Shown: positions 1 to 11,471 of the stretch, piece by piece
How positions within the stretch are numbered: position 1 is the stretch's first letter
How the letters are laid out: each line of letters begins with the position of its first letter
Assembly: GCF_027580225.2 (NCBI RefSeq)
Contig: NC_073339.2
Location: 42,328,501-42,392,500, forward strand
DNA from: Misgurnus anguillicaudatus
Lineage: Eukaryota > Chordata > Actinopteri > Cypriniformes > Cobitidae
Length of the DNA stretch: 64,000 nt
Direction: 5' to 3'
Translations under genes and position numbers: made by a program
Notes under the pieces: model-generated
Told to the model about the DNA's origin: nothing
Seen by the model: only the letters and a program-made list of their open reading frames with translations
The model's database searches: none

Positions 1-130
1 CCACCATCATTGTGATCAGTGTTTGCACTTCATTCGCTCATTTGCATTTTAAAGGACACAACCAAAACATCACATTTTTCCTCACACCTACAAAGTGATG
101 CTAATATTTTCATGCCATGGGCCCTTTAAT
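1..130 (-). mobile_element. Partial copy of TTAA-flanked MITE family A
   Basis: Reverse complement of the left half of the element seen complete at 30189-30708. Shared landmarks are the AAAGGACACA block, the CATTTGCAT block and the terminal GGGCCCTTTAA. It is cut by the window edge. Other copies lie at 3716-5048, 8749-9071, 16613-16780, 42008-46966, 49585-50001 and 51065-51285, so this is the commonest short repeat of the window. Confidence 0.6.
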
Positions 131-678
131 AAATCATGCTACCCTTTTATTTTACTGACACCGTTAAAATACATGCAGAACTAAAACCAGCTGACTTTGT
201 GTTTTACCCTTCTCTTTTTATAAGGGTATTTCAGGTTCAATGTACATATTATATATGTTTTAAGGTTAATACAAATCATAAGGGTTATTCAATAACATAT
301 GTTTTTGCACCTCTATACAAAAAGCTAAACACTTTGCCTTTTTTAACGTTAGTTTAGTAAGAAGAGTAAATGTAATATTTTGTGTATACTGAAGAAGATT
401 AGTCCTCAACATGTTTATTTTGTGTGTTAATTTTACATTAAACAAGGATTTGAAAGTTCCCAGCATGCACTGAAAACTACATGCAGCATCCATTAAAAGA
501 TCAGCGAACTAAAGTATATATTTCAAACAGATGATTTATACGATTTATATTTACATCTTAATTAGATTTTGAAATTGCGCAAATATACAAAGGTACTGTA
601 AATTTCATATTCAAATGCATTTAAATAAAATTACATTAAAAATGTGAACTCACAGTAAATGTTTTTTGTTTATGCAAC
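131..678. other. AT-rich intergenic stretch, nothing recognised
   Basis: About 550 bases between the MITE fragment and the promoter of the first SMCO3-like gene. Only short chance reading frames are present (136-357 +, 266-493 -), with no splice or motif support. Confidence 0.5.
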
Positions 679-818
679 GAGGAAACATCATATTGAAAGC
701 GAAAATAACTTTATGGATATAAAAGCTGTGCAGAAAATTGTTGTATGACCATCAGTAATTAGTAACATCATCAGACATCTGAATCACCAGCAACACAGAC
801 CACATCTCAGACATCTAG
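679..818 (+). promoter_or_regulatory. ISRE/TATA promoter and noncoding exon 1 of SMCO3-like gene 1
   Basis: GAGGAAA (679-685, ETS-like core), then GAAAGCGAAAA (695-705, an interferon-stimulated response element or IRF site by consensus), then ATATAAAA (717-724). The transcribed leader should begin near 745-750 and runs through the shared CATCATCAGACATCTGAATC block to a strong donor, CTAG|GTGAGC, with the intron starting at 819. The same ordered elements precede four paralogues (7856-8020 -, 22172-22347 +, 29726-29891 -, 49045-49208 +). Promoter function is inferred from this conservation and from consensus matches. Confidence 0.75.
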
Positions 819-1529
819 GTGAGCAAAACACTGATTTTATAGCATAAGTTAAATGAGTTAACCGGGAAATCCCCCTGCAGGTTTAAAGTGTGCATTTTGT
901 TCCCCGAAGGGAAGGCAATTTTTCATTCATTTTATTGCCTTCGGTGGTGAAACTTTTTTTACTTTTTCACAGTAAGTAGGCTATGAGCTGTTTTGATGTA
1001 ATTCAATTGGATGGAAAAAGGCATCGGTGAAAAAACATTACACATTAAAATGCATAAAGAGATGTCAAAACGAAGCACTGTTTCAAGTAAATCTGCTCAA
1101 AGTACTGAGCCTTTGCCACTGAATGAAATGTTTCAGTGGGTTTTCTGAAATGTAAATGGCGCTTTTTATGTGATTACTTGTATATTCAGTGCTCAACAGT
1201 GATTTTTTCTACCGGCTCAGTGGATAGGATTTTTACTTGTCCTGTCATATTTTTTACAGAGCCCACCACAAAAAAAGCACTTTCGCTTCTTTGCTTAAAT
1301 ATTTATACTGGCAAGGCCCGAAACACGTGCATGTGATAAACATTGGCTCCAGGCCATCGGCCACTCCTTATAGATGAGCTCTGATATTATATATCAGTAT
1401 GTATTTTAGCTCAATGTGTATGAAGTGGGTCAAAATTGCAGTATATTTAACATACATCAAAAATCTTTGAGAACTGAGCTCAAATATATGCTTATACTTG
1501 TGCAATAATATATTTTTTTTTATTTCAAG
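819..1529 (+). other. Intron 1 of SMCO3-like gene 1
   Basis: GT at 819-820 and AG at 1528-1529, with a long T-rich tract before the acceptor. It contains a short inverted repeat (about 908-945, GAAGGCAAT facing ATTGCCTTC) but no gene. Confidence 0.7.
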
Positions 1530-1543
1530 TTTTTAATATAAAA

Positions 1544-2215
1544 ATGGATTGGAGTGATATCTTCTACCCCGACAATCCTGTAAGAAGGGAAAAGCTTATC
1601 CGCAAAAATCAGCAGTTTTTTCACCTCATGGAAGACAACTTCGATGCCACCAATGATCTCATTACGGTTGTCAATGAGCACTTGAATTTATCCCTCAGTC
1701 CAGTCGCCCTGAATGAGAGCGCTACTGTGAAGGAGAACTGCAATGTGTTAATTCAACGCATTCGTGAAATTCAGGCTGCAGTGGAGAAGATTAATAATGA
1801 TCTGAAAATGAAGTTGGATCCTGCCTTATATGAGGAATTAAAGAACGTGAATCTGAATGTGCCTTTGAGCATGGCCAAGAATTCACAAATTGCAACAATT
1901 GTGACAGGAACTGGTGGGGCTGTAACCGGTCTTGTCATTGTTTGGTTAATTAAATGTGAAATGATTCTGGCAACCGTAACTGCCCAGATTGGTACAATTG
2001 CATCAGCAACAATCGCAGGTGCTGTTATTGGGGTGGTGTTCCTTGGGGTTGGTATGATTGTTGAGGCTGTTTTGGGAAGTATTGAGCGTGATCAGCTTGA
2101 GGAAGCTCTGAGGGAGTATGATGAGGCACTGGAGAAATTCAAGCCGGCGTCTAAGCAATATCAGAAAAGTATAATGGAAGTCCGTATAAGAATAGAATTA
2201 ATGGATGAAAAATAA
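1544..2215 (+). CDS. smco3-like: SMCO3-like membrane/coiled-coil protein 1
   Basis: A 223-residue protein in one coding exon. It starts MDWSDIFYPDNP, the family signature in slightly altered form; its paralogues read MSWSD.FYPGNP. Residues 11-30 are basic (RREKLIRKNQQF), about 65-100 are predicted coiled coil, about 116-136 form a first hydrophobic segment rich in Gly/Thr/Val, about 147-180 a second one ending GSIERDQL, and about 181-220 a C-terminal amphipathic helix. Length and motif order match human SMCO3 (225 residues, single-pass membrane and coiled-coil protein of unknown function). The exon opens at acceptor TTTCAAG (AG at 1528-1529), joined across a 711-bp intron to the noncoding exon ending at 818. 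The ATG is 15 bases into the exon. No signal peptide is seen. Interferon regulation is inferred from the ISRE at 695-705. Molecular function is not known. Confidence 0.9.
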   Translation: MDWSDIFYPDNPVRREKLIRKNQQFFHLMEDNFDATNDLITVVNEHLNLSLSPVALNESATVKENCNVLIQRIREIQAAVEKINNDLKMKLDPALYEELKNVNLNVPLSMAKNSQIATIVTGTGGAVTGLVIVWLIKCEMILATVTAQIGTIASATIAGAVIGVVFLGVGMIVEAVLGSIERDQLEEALREYDEALEKFKPASKQYQKSIMEVRIRIELMDEK

Positions 2216-2690
2216 TGTTTTTGGATTTTTAAATAGTGATTTCAATTCACCTAATAAGTTAACATGTATGAAATACTTCAATTTGTAATTTGTAAAATAT
2301 TGAAACTGCATAAATCTTTTTTGATTATTGAAGAAAATTATCTTTGATCTTCACATTGTAACATATTTTAAACTAAATGATAGACAATTTTTAGATAGAA
2401 CTGTTTTTCTGTTTAAAAATATGTATTTTTTTAATGTCAGAAATGTTTGCTGGAATTAAATTGTAAATGTACTTAATGGCTATTACATTGTGCATAAAAC
2501 ATGCTACAATAAGATATAATTTCATGCATTTAATGAAATTACTCGAGGTACAGTTGTGTGTCTTTGCATCTACCAAGTTCTCTTTACTGTAAAAAAGTGT
2601 GCTGTGACTCAGAAACACTGATCACATAAACGGTGACTTCACAAAATTATTATTTACAACAAAACAACATCAATATATAAGAGCTTAAAC
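2216..2690 (+). other. 3' UTR and flank of SMCO3-like gene 1
   Basis: Diverged but alignable to the region after the stops of the genes at 23568 and 52585: shared blocks include TTATTGAAGAAAATTAT-like and TCAGAAATGTTTGCTGGAAT sequences. This shows that the duplicated unit extended several hundred bases past the stop. No canonical AATAAA is near the stop; ATTAAA occurs at about 2455. Confidence 0.55.
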
Positions 2691-2906
2691 TAGGGCTGGG
2701 TGGTATGACGGTATATTCCGTTACCGCGGAATAAAATGTCAGACGTAACAGATTTTTCTATTCCGTATATTCCGCGTAATGCAAATAAGTGGGCGTGGCT
2801 AGCGCTGCCCTCACGCTTGTTAGACTTAGTGTGACGGAGAAACAAGTAAAATAATTCATTCATAAAAAATAAACGAGTTATTTCTGTAATTTTTTGCAGC
2901 GAGACT

Positions 2907-2966
<60 letters not shown>

Positions 2967-3280
2967 CTCTCACTCTTGCTCTCTCTCCCTCTCTCTGTGC
3001 TCGTGCAGCAGCCGGCCGGTCTCTCGAGTGCAGAGGTCTCTAGGCACACTAAGGAGCTGCGGCGCCTAATAAAAGGTTCTTCTCAAACATAATGCTAATA
3101 GTTGTAATGTTTTAACTTTAAGCAAGCTAAGACAAAACTCGCGTTTATATCAGTGACACGTGCGCTGCTGGAGCGATGTAGTTTGACGCGCCATTTGCTT
3201 ATATAAACATATTTGATCGGAAAGACGAGAAAGAGACGCAAATGCAAAAGGTGCAAAAAGGTCTAATAGTAAGTAAAGGG
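2691..3280. mobile_element. Probable transposon-derived segment with CT-rich core
   Basis: Begins CTAGGGCTGGGTGGTATGAC, a hAT-like terminal pattern, followed by GC-richer sequence and a CT microsatellite (about 2901-2996). The other terminus was not identified. The 119-residue minus-strand frame here is mostly the Arg/Glu translation of the CT run and is not a gene. Confidence 0.4.
2901..2996. repeat. CT microsatellite
   Basis: Almost uninterrupted CT dinucleotides with a few TTT and CAC interruptions. Confidence 0.9.
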
Positions 3281-3715
3281 CGTCAAGACCTTAAAACAGA
3301 CTTCATGATCATCACATCATAGCACCTGTCATATTTATAATATCTAAAGCTTCGTCTCTCATATAAGCTAGGTATTCATCCTGTCTGTAGGTTTTTGCAT
3401 ATATTTATACCTGTTCATTTTACATATTGCCTATTTTTAATGTAATGTATGCATCTGCTAAAGTTTTTGATTAAAATTTACTTCATTGTTTTAGGACTAT
3501 GTGCAGTGACTATAAAACAGTTAAATAATACAAGAAAATATCTAATAAGACTTACTATTCCCACACAGTTCATTTTTTTATATGAATTAATTGTGTATTT
3601 ATCATCATTTTACTTTGGAAAACTAGTTCTCAATAAATGTTAATATTATTATGTAGAACTTATGAGTGTTAATCTAATAAATATTACTAAACTAAAAAGT
3701 TCGTTTTTTCAGTGT

Positions 3716-5048
3716 AGTTTGATAAACCATTCTCTCCAAGCATATAAAAAGGTAATTGAAATGTGTCTCCTCTTGTGATGTCAGAAGGGGATAATACCGC
3801 CCCTTAATCTGCGCTATCCAACCAGATCACAGCCATTTAGTGCAGAGATCAGCTCATTTGCATTTAGAAGGACATGCCCAAAAAACCCAAATTTTTGCTC
3901 ACACCTACAAATTGGCAATTTAAACATTATGCGGCGGTTTTCCAGACAGGGATTAGACTAGTCCTAGACTAAAATAAATTTAAGAGCTGTCCAAACTAGG
4001 GATGGGCACGAGTACTCGAGCAATCGTGGCATCGATGATTGATCACGAAAACGATGATCATGTGGGTTTATTTATTTAGTGTGGATATGGCGGCATTTGG
4101 ATGTCTGGTTAGCGTTACAAGCGCCTGTGTAGTAAAGACTGGGTCTGGAGGTTATCATCTCATATTTAAACATCAAAAGAGACACCAGAGAGCCATACGA
4201 GCATTAACATTACATCTTGACTGAGGTAACAGCTAATCGCTACAATGATAGCAAAACACTTAAAGCTGCTTGATGTTATGAAGCTTGTGCTTTGACTGGA
4301 CGTGTTTAAAAGCGCACTGTTTATGGTGCACATCCACAACGGGAGTTAAACTTTCTGTACATAACTAAGTTGAAAACATAGTTGAAGTCTTGCATTTTAT
4401 GCAGATAGATGCACAATGTACATTTATGTTGCATAAAGGCTTACTATATGTGCGTCATATATAGAAAGCAGTTTGTGCTTAGTAACCCTTTAGTTTCACT
4501 TCATCACGCAGCTTTTCCTGTTAGAGGTTTCTGTTAAAAACATTTAATTCATTAAAAATCTAGTACTGTAAGTGTTCATTGTTCTGTCATAGTTTCTTCA
4601 AAATTAAGTTTTATTTGAGTGTTTTTAATAAAAATATTTTAATTTTCACCATGACGTGTACGCAACAATTTTGATTGCCCCGCCCCCAGTTAATCGAGTA
4701 CTCGTTCTTCAGACCTATGAATTAATCGAAATGATAAAATGACATAAATGAACATCCCTAATCAAACTAAAAAAAACTTGCACTGACATATCTTAAAATA
4801 CGTCAGTGCGCTTTATTTTGCCTCAAAATGCACGCCAGTAATGTTTTTAGTAAGGCATGTTTGTTAAAACTAGTTATATTTCCTAATTAAACTAAGGCCT
4901 AGTCCTGGTTTAAGCTAATACCTGTCTAGAAAACCACCCCTATAAGTTATCTATATGGTATTTTGAGCTAAAACTTCACATACATACTCTTGGGACACCA
5001 AAGATTTATTTTGCATTTTACAAAAGTCTTGTGAAATGTCCTCTTTAA
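3716..5048 (-). mobile_element. MITE family A copy carrying two nested insertions
   Basis: Reverse-oriented family A sequence occupies 3716-3930 and 4952-5048 and ends in CTCTTTAA. The middle is a second element, about 3931-4951 (ends GGCGGTTTTCCAGACAGG and CTGTCTAGAAAACCACCCC). That element is in turn split by a hAT-like element at 3997-4760. Confidence 0.6.
3997..4760. mobile_element. Non-autonomous hAT-like element
   Basis: Terminal inverted repeats TAGGGATG...CATCCCTA, with GAGTACTCG-type subterminal repeats at both ends (near 4010 and 4695). The flanking 8-mers TCCAAACT and ATCAAACT match at 6 of 8 positions, consistent with an aged 8-bp target duplication. It carries no transposase frame. 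Confidence 0.65.
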
Positions 5049-5531
5049 CTTGACACAATTGAGTAATCTAAACAGAGTCATTCTGTTGTTTTGACTGATG
5101 ACACTTTGAGAAGCTTGATAAATACGCACCCAAGTCTTTTTTTTCAAATCTTTCTTGAGTTTAGTTAAAAGTGGTTGATGCTTTATTGATTATGTAAATG
5201 AAACAAATTGTATGGTTAGTATCAACAAAAAATCAATGGAAAGTTAACACATGATATGAGTTTTCATAAGACAATTGTTTTCTTCAAATAGAAAGGCTAT
5301 GTTTGTATTATTTGATTGTCTCAAACACTTAGTCAACCCACATTTTTACATAGGTAGCAGTCAACATTGGGATTTAAAGATGATCTCATTAAAAACACTA
5401 GTAATCCAGATTTGGTTATAATCCAATTAGATCATGGTGATCCAATCCAATTTATCTTACAAAACAGGTATTAAGATATTGAAATCACTGCATGTTAAAA
5501 TGTAAGATAACTGAAATAAGGTTCCAAAATA
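5049..5531 (-). other. 3' flank of SMCO3-like gene 2
   Basis: AT-rich sequence downstream of the minus-strand gene. TTTATT at 5182-5187 gives an AATAAA on the minus strand about 345 bases after the stop and is the likeliest poly(A) signal. No other gene is seen. Confidence 0.45.
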
Positions 5532-6203
5532 TTATTTTCCGTTCATGATTTGTATTCTGATCCTGACTTCCATTATGCTCTTCTGATATTGTTTAGATGC
5601 TGGTTTGAATTTATTAAGTGCATCATCATAATCTTTCAGTGCTCTCACAAGCTGATCACGCTCAATGCTCCCTATAATGGCCCCAACGATCATATCAATC
5701 CCCATGAATACCACCGTAATCACAAGACCTCCGATTACAGATGATGCAAGTAAACCAATCTTGGATATTAAGCTTTTAAAAATAATTCCTTTTTTAAGAA
5801 GACAAATAAGGACTAAACCAGATACAGCCCCAGTTGAACCAGTAACAATTCGTGAAACCGTTGAAAACACGGCCAGGTCCTGAGGCAGAGCCGAATCCAT
5901 GTTTTTCAAGTTTTCATATAAAGTTGGCTCAAGCTTTTCTTTCAGCCTCTTATCAATCTTCTCAACCTCATCTTGGATCTTACGGATTGCTTGAATTAAT
6001 ACCTCACAGTTCTGCTTTAGAGTGGCTTTCACATCCAGGGTGACTTTACTGATGGAGCATTTTAAGTGCTCATTAAGAACGTCAACGAGATCATTGGTAG
6101 CAGTGAAGTCGTCTTCCATCAGGTCTATAAACTGTTGACTTTTGCGGATAAGCGCCTCCCTTTTTTCAGGATTTCCAGGGTAGAAGAGATCACTCCAAGA
6201 CAT
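5532..6203 (-). CDS. smco3-like: SMCO3-like membrane/coiled-coil protein 2
   Basis: A 223-residue protein starting MSWSDLFYPGNPEKRE. Layout as in the other members: basic helix 11-30, coiled coil about 65-100, hydrophobic segments about 117-136 and 147-180 (containing VVFMGIDMIVGAIIGSIE), C-terminal helix 181-220. Its last 25 residues (FKPASKQYQKS, then MEVRIRI) nearly match gene 1, while many codons differ synonymously, so they look kept by selection or recent common descent rather than by recent gene conversion. The acceptor on the minus strand is TTTTAAG (AG complement at 6217-6218), 13 bases before the ATG; intron 1 runs 6217-7855 and holds a transposon. It converges on gene 1. The promoter at 7856-8020 keeps both ISRE and TATA. 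Function unknown. Confidence 0.9.
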   Translation of the reverse strand: MSWSDLFYPGNPEKREALIRKSQQFIDLMEDDFTATNDLVDVLNEHLKCSISKVTLDVKATLKQNCEVLIQAIRKIQDEVEKIDKRLKEKLEPTLYENLKNMDSALPQDLAVFSTVSRIVTGSTGAVSGLVLICLLKKGIIFKSLISKIGLLASSVIGGLVITVVFMGIDMIVGAIIGSIERDQLVRALKDYDDALNKFKPASKQYQKSIMEVRIRIQIMNGK

Positions 6204-6343
6204 GTTTATATGAAGTCTTAAAATTAACAGATAAACAATGATTTCATTATATAAACCTCCATACTCATGACCTTAAAAATATGATTTACCCAAAACAGTG
6301 TTTTGACATCACTTTTTATTGTTTAATACAGTTTTTTACATAT

Positions 6344-7478
6344 CAGGGCCGGGTTTCCCAAAAGCATCGTAAGGCTATAAGCAGATCGTAAAAACGATCG
6401 TACGAATCATCTTAGAATTACGGGCTGTTTCCCAAAAGCTTCGTAACTTAAGTTGCACTTGAAAATCATCGTAGATCTAGGAGTGCTCTGGAGTAATCGT
6501 TCATTCATAAGTGCATCGTAAGACATCAGAGTTACAAGGTCACCTACAGGACAACCAGCAAATTGCACTCCTGCAATGACGATAATGTAATGTTTTAAAT
6601 GTTTATTTATTTATAGACCCCTTCACGGTTCACGTCACTTTTAACGTGCAGACTGGGACAATGCAAATATCAAAGAGGCTTGTGTTTTAGTAGTGCTCAC
6701 TTCATTTGAGGTAAGTCATCATTTTTCAGCCCTGTAAGATTGAATTATAAAGCCTAAATGGTATGAACAGTTTGACCCCATGCTGCGCGCTCACCCGATC
6801 GTCATTCAATGTTTAAAAACCTTGAAGGGGTCTATTGAGTTCTTCTTTCTTTATTTTATATTAAATATATAATATAATATATTTAAAATTCAAATGAGAA
6901 ATCAAATTTAAATGACTAAACATAAATGAATAAAGAAGGAAAACGTATTTTGTACAAGTTGGTAAAAGTTTTTTGTATTTTGGTAAAAGTTGGTATAGCA
7001 AATTGATAAATGGTTCATACCGATTGCTGCTATAATTTATCTAAACACTGTTTTGAAGGGAAATGGCATCTAATTAAAGAAACCAAATAAATATTCATGG
7101 TACAATGCAATAATCCATAATAATAAATAAACATAGATAATAAACAACAAATAATAATAATAATCTAAACTATAATAGAAATGCAGGAGGCATTTCGCAG
7201 TGGGACGAGTCCTAACTAAATACGGAAAAGAATATTTAATAAATTAATAAAACATTTAAAAAGTCATTGAACAATAATGAAAATATATTATTAAAAATAT
7301 TAGTGCACATCGGCTGAAGATCATTAGCCTAAACAAGCTTCTGCTACAAATTCGAGTCATTCTATTGGTGACATTTCAGCACTTGACAAATGGAGAGCGA
7401 CTCGTAAGTAGCACTTAAAACCCAGCTGCGAGCGATCGTTTCACGTGCATCTTTGGGAAACGCACGTACCCGGCCCTG
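6344..7478. mobile_element. Non-autonomous DNA transposon in intron 1 of gene 2
   Basis: Inverted termini CAGGGCCGGG and CCCGGCCCTG, each followed inward by TTTCCCAAA/TTTGGGAAA-type sequence. It contains a nested element with TAGACCCCTTCA/AAGGGGTCTA ends at about 6614-6834. The 8-mers flanking the outer element do not match, so the superfamily is left open. Confidence 0.6.
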
Positions 7479-7855
7479 ATCATACTATTAGTATCAGTAC
7501 ATGATGTGATGCAATAAAAAATTTTACCACAAAAAATTTGACACAAAAAAGACCCTAACTAAAAATATACATTAGAGCAGAGTCATCTGTCTCAGTCGGT
7601 TATGAAGGCTCAACCTAACATGTGTTAGATAAGATAAACTGTATAAAGCATGGGTGATTAGATTTAAACATATTTGCGTTCTTCTCTTCAGATTTACATA
7701 TAACTGTGCTCTACTTTTCAGAAAAAATAAACATTTCCCCACAACAGTGTCCTCATTACAACGTACAGATTTAACCTGCAGGGTAATTCCATCCAAACCC
7801 CCCCCAGAGTACTTTATACTATAATTTTTTTATTTTATATGTTTTTCTTGCTCAC

Positions 7856-8020
7856 CTAGGCTTAGTCTGATGATTGTCTGAGATTTTTTCTGTTTTGCTG
7901 ATAATTCAGATGTCTGATGATGTTGCTTTCTTGATGAAACAACTGCCTGCGAAACGTTTATATTCCACAAATTTACTTTCACTTTCAACATGACATATGA
8001 GGTGGGGGCAATGTTTCCTC
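7856..8020 (-). promoter_or_regulatory. ISRE/TATA promoter and noncoding exon 1 of SMCO3-like gene 2
   Basis: Read on the minus strand: GAGGAAA (8014-8020), GAAAGTGAAAG (7976-7986, ISRE-like), ATATAAA (7957-7963), then the leader with AACATCATCAGACATCTGAA and donor CCTAG|GTGAGC (intron GT at 7854-7855). Order and spacing match the other four promoters. Confidence 0.75.
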
Positions 8021-8193
8021 ATTTCACAGAACAAAAAACAAAAAAACATTTCCATGGTATTTCCCATTTAAATGTTATAATATTTGAATATGTACCATAA
8101 AACTGGTTGTTTTTTGGTAAGCGGAAAAGGGGTGCATTTTGACATTCTGGCCAAATTTACTCGTTGGATTATTAATCAATCCCATTTATAATA

Positions 8194-8356
8194 CAGGGGT
8201 GGGCATGGAGGGACACTGTCCTGCAAAGTTTAGTTCCAACCCTAATCAAACACACCTGAAAATTGTAATGAAAGGCTGCAGGATTACTTGGAAATGACAT
8301 TCAGGTAGGTTTGATCAGGGTTGGAGCTAAACCAGGACCAGGAATGCCCACCCCTG
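8194..8356. mobile_element. Short MITE with CAGGGGTGGGC ends
   Basis: Termini CAGGGGTGGGCATGG and ATGCCCACCCCTG are inverted; the middle contains TCAAACACACCTGAA. It is related to the element at 52336-52485, which has a perfect 8-bp duplication, so both are probably hAT-derived. Confidence 0.65.
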
Positions 8357-8748
8357 AACTTATCAATATATCACTCCGTCTCTTCTCAACTAATTAGCTG
8401 GTGTGTGGTGGATGTTCTGCCACAATATGGTTGCTGTCACATCATCCAGGTGAATGCTGCACAATGTGGTGGTGGAGAAGAACTCCCCTTTCAATATGTT
8501 AAGCGCAATATACAGTTAATGGAACAAATTTTTAAGGGGTGACCCAGAATAATTGAAGATTCGATGCATCGATAGGAGAAGCCTGATTTGACTACCAATC
8601 TTACATTTGAATCGCCGCAGATGTGCAGATGTCTGCTGTACAGGTGCTGGTCAAGAATAAGAATATAATTAAAAAGTTTATTTATCTCCCTAATTCCATT
8701 CAAAAAGTTAAACTTGTATATTATATTAATTTATTACACACAGACTGA

Positions 8749-9071
8749 CTTGTTGAAATTGAAACTCAATTGTGCTGTTAATTATTTTTTTTCTCTCTCT
8801 CTCTTTCTCTCTGCCCTAAATGGCAGTGCTGTGGTTGAATAGTGCAGATTAAGGGGCAGTATTATTAAAATAAGATCCCCTTATGACATCACAAGGGGAG
8901 CCAAATTTTCTAATTACCTAATTACTCACATGTTTGCAGAGAATGGTTAACAAAAACTAAGTTACTGTGTTACTCTATTTAACATTTTCTAGGTTGATAG
9001 AAGCACTAGGGACCCAATTACAGCACTTAAACATTGAAAAAGTCAGATTTTCATGGTATGTCCCCTTTTAA
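8749..9071 (+). mobile_element. MITE family A, right half
   Basis: From the TTGAAACTCAATTGTGCTG block through GTGCAGATTAAGGGGC and GTTGATAGAAGCACTAGGGA to the terminus TCCCCTTTTAA. The left half is absent. Confidence 0.6.
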
Positions 9072-10389
9072 TTTTTTTAATGGTTTTACTTACTGTTTAA
9101 TCTGCAGGACATATGAAAACGGAAGACTGAATGTGTGGGCAGAGTGTAATTTATTATCTTAACTGTTTAAAAGCCCTTCTAAGGACAGGTCTTGCGTATT
9201 AACCATGGCTATAAACACTGTGATACATGCAACGGATTGTTCTTTGTGTAATAATCTATGTTTTTTGTATCTGTCCCTATTCAAAAAAACTAATAAATAA
9301 ACCAATAAATAAATAAATATAATAAATTACATCTCCAAGGAGTTGGCTGGAATGATTAACTCTCTGATTAACTGTCAATTATGTCCAACTCTGAACAAAA
9401 AAAATTCTCTAAATATGTTCAATTTACTCTTTAGGTGTTGAATTCAACTCAGAAATGTTTATCACTGAATTTTTTTTTTTTTTTTTTTTGCTGTGATACT
9501 GTACCTGGTCTGGTCACCCTCCCAACCCTTTCACACACACATTGATGATTCAACTATGGAAATGTTTGATATTCTGATTCGAATAAGTAAGTACTTAGTT
9601 GTTGACACTCCTACAAATTTTTATTAACATTTTTAGGGAGCATTAATGGAACACTGGGGGTTTTGCATTGCTTGTGACAAAGACAACGTTCAAGTCACAT
9701 GCTTGAAAGACAATATTTGATAAGATCCCACTAAACTGTAATTTAAAAAGATTAGACGAGAAGTGGGAAACTATTCAATAAATAAAATACTTTTCTGGTA
9801 TGACTGGTTAGGTTTGTAAATCAGTGATTCAAACATTTAATCTTTGGCATTAGCAATATTAAAAGAAAGGCAAAGCATATATTTTTGTATTTCAAATTTA
9901 ATTTGATCTATTGCTCTCCTATTACTGAAAAAAAATAGCATTTAAGTATACTGATGAGTATTAATGTGATCAGTGGTTATTTTGTCTGATCATATTTATC
10001 ATCTGTCATAAAATAATGAGAAACAGTGAATTTAAAGTTAAATATAGTCATTTGAAATGCCTATGCTCTTAATATGTGAAAATGTGATTTTTTTTTAGAA
10101 TCAGCATCTTTTAGAGCTTCTTGGGAAAAGCAGCTCTGTGGTGTATTTTCCTAGAAAACACTTCCTTTAAATTAAGCTTTCATAAGCACATTGCAACATT
10201 GATTTTTACTGGTAAAATGGCATTAATTTATTTTTTTCTCACTCGTCTCTTGTGTTCTGATCAGGAAACTAATGGTGGTCCTCCTCTTCTTCCTTTAGTG
10301 TTTCAATATCACAGACCCTGGAAATTAACATAATCATGATTTCATTCTTGGCAGACTATCTCTATCTGACATAAATGTCAGTTTGCTTA
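9072..10389. other. AT-rich intergenic sequence
   Basis: No gene is seen. A poly-T run lies at about 9471-9489. About 10095-10335 matches, with divergence, noncoding blocks at 25960-26140 (+), 41800-42005 (-), 15157-15310 (-) and 55520-55690 (+); see findings. The 70-residue frame at 10121-10333 lies inside this block and has no paralogous frame in the other copies. Confidence 0.45.
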
Positions 10390-10710
10390 AAGCCAATTTA
10401 TACTTTTGCGTCGGGGTTACGCCGTAGGGTACGCCAGACGCTACGCACGTAGGCAACGCCGTCATGAGCATTTATACTTCTGCGTTTGTGTTGCTCTGCA
10501 GTTACACCGCCGAAATGCGTAGGAGGAAACACAATGCATTCATGCCGACCAATCACAGATCTTGCGGTCCGCGTCGTTTCGACGTGTAGTTAAATTTTTG
10601 AGGAGGTGCACGTCAGGTACTGCGAAGGCTACGGCGACAGGGTTCGCGTCTATGCGTATGTTACGGCGTACCTATAACGCGCACCTAACGCAAAAGTATA
10701 AATTGGCCTT
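10390..10710. mobile_element. MITE with long inverted termini and TA flanks
   Basis: Termini AAGCCAATTTATACTTTTGCG and CGCAAAAGTATAAATTGGCCTT are almost exact inverted repeats, flanked by TA on both sides. The 321-bp GC-rich body is full of ACGC/GCGT words and contrasts with its AT-rich surroundings. No coding capacity. Confidence 0.75.
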
Positions 10711-11463
10711 TAGGCAACATTAGAGTACTTGTAATATGATAAAACATTACATACTATCACATTCAGAGAGGTTTAAATGATTAAATGAAAATATAATTTA
10801 TAGTATAAATTTTGGTAATTTTAACAAATCCTCTCATTACATAAAATCCTAATCTCTTAAACATTATTCAGATTATATCATCAAACAAGTTACACACCTT
10901 TGATTCCTCTGAAGTGTCCTCCTGGGTTGGAGATTACAGCACCATGTAAACAAACTCGTCACGCTTCCCCGTTTCAGTCTATGTAACCCCAAGACCGAAC
11001 GAAAAATGCAGTCCTGATTAAAAAGTTTGGAGCACCCTCTCGTGTTGTATGTAATGTAATGAGAAAGTCAGTGCATTATTTTGTAAACTGCCATCCAAAA
11101 CGTGTGCAAAGCTAGCGTTAGCTAACTAAAGCTATTTTACTTACCTGAAAATAAGGTCCAATATCCCTTTGAGTCACTCGGGAAGCAATGAAATCTTGTA
11201 AATAAGTAATTTACCATTGTAATTTATTTTTGCACATCAAGGCCACTGTAATATCACGTTTGCACCCTCCATTAATATTGAACAATTATTGACATTTCAA
11301 CAAATGATCACTGTGCTCATGACTTTATATTTTTGTTATGTTTTTTTCTGTAATCAGTAGTGTCATGCATTACATTTATTTTGGCAAAAAATTACATAGT
11401 CTTGGTTTTATAGCTCCTAGTTATGGCTTTGATGTTATTAGTATGGTGTTATTCACTCCTTCA
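10711..11463. other. Intergenic sequence, nothing recognised
   Basis: AT-rich sequence without long frames. A GC-richer patch at about 10915-11050 has no gene signature. Confidence 0.4.
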
Positions 11464-11471
11464 CTTATAAG

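Noticed and set aside
2690..3049. 119-residue Arg/Glu-rich minus-strand frame
   Set aside because: Translation of a CT microsatellite.
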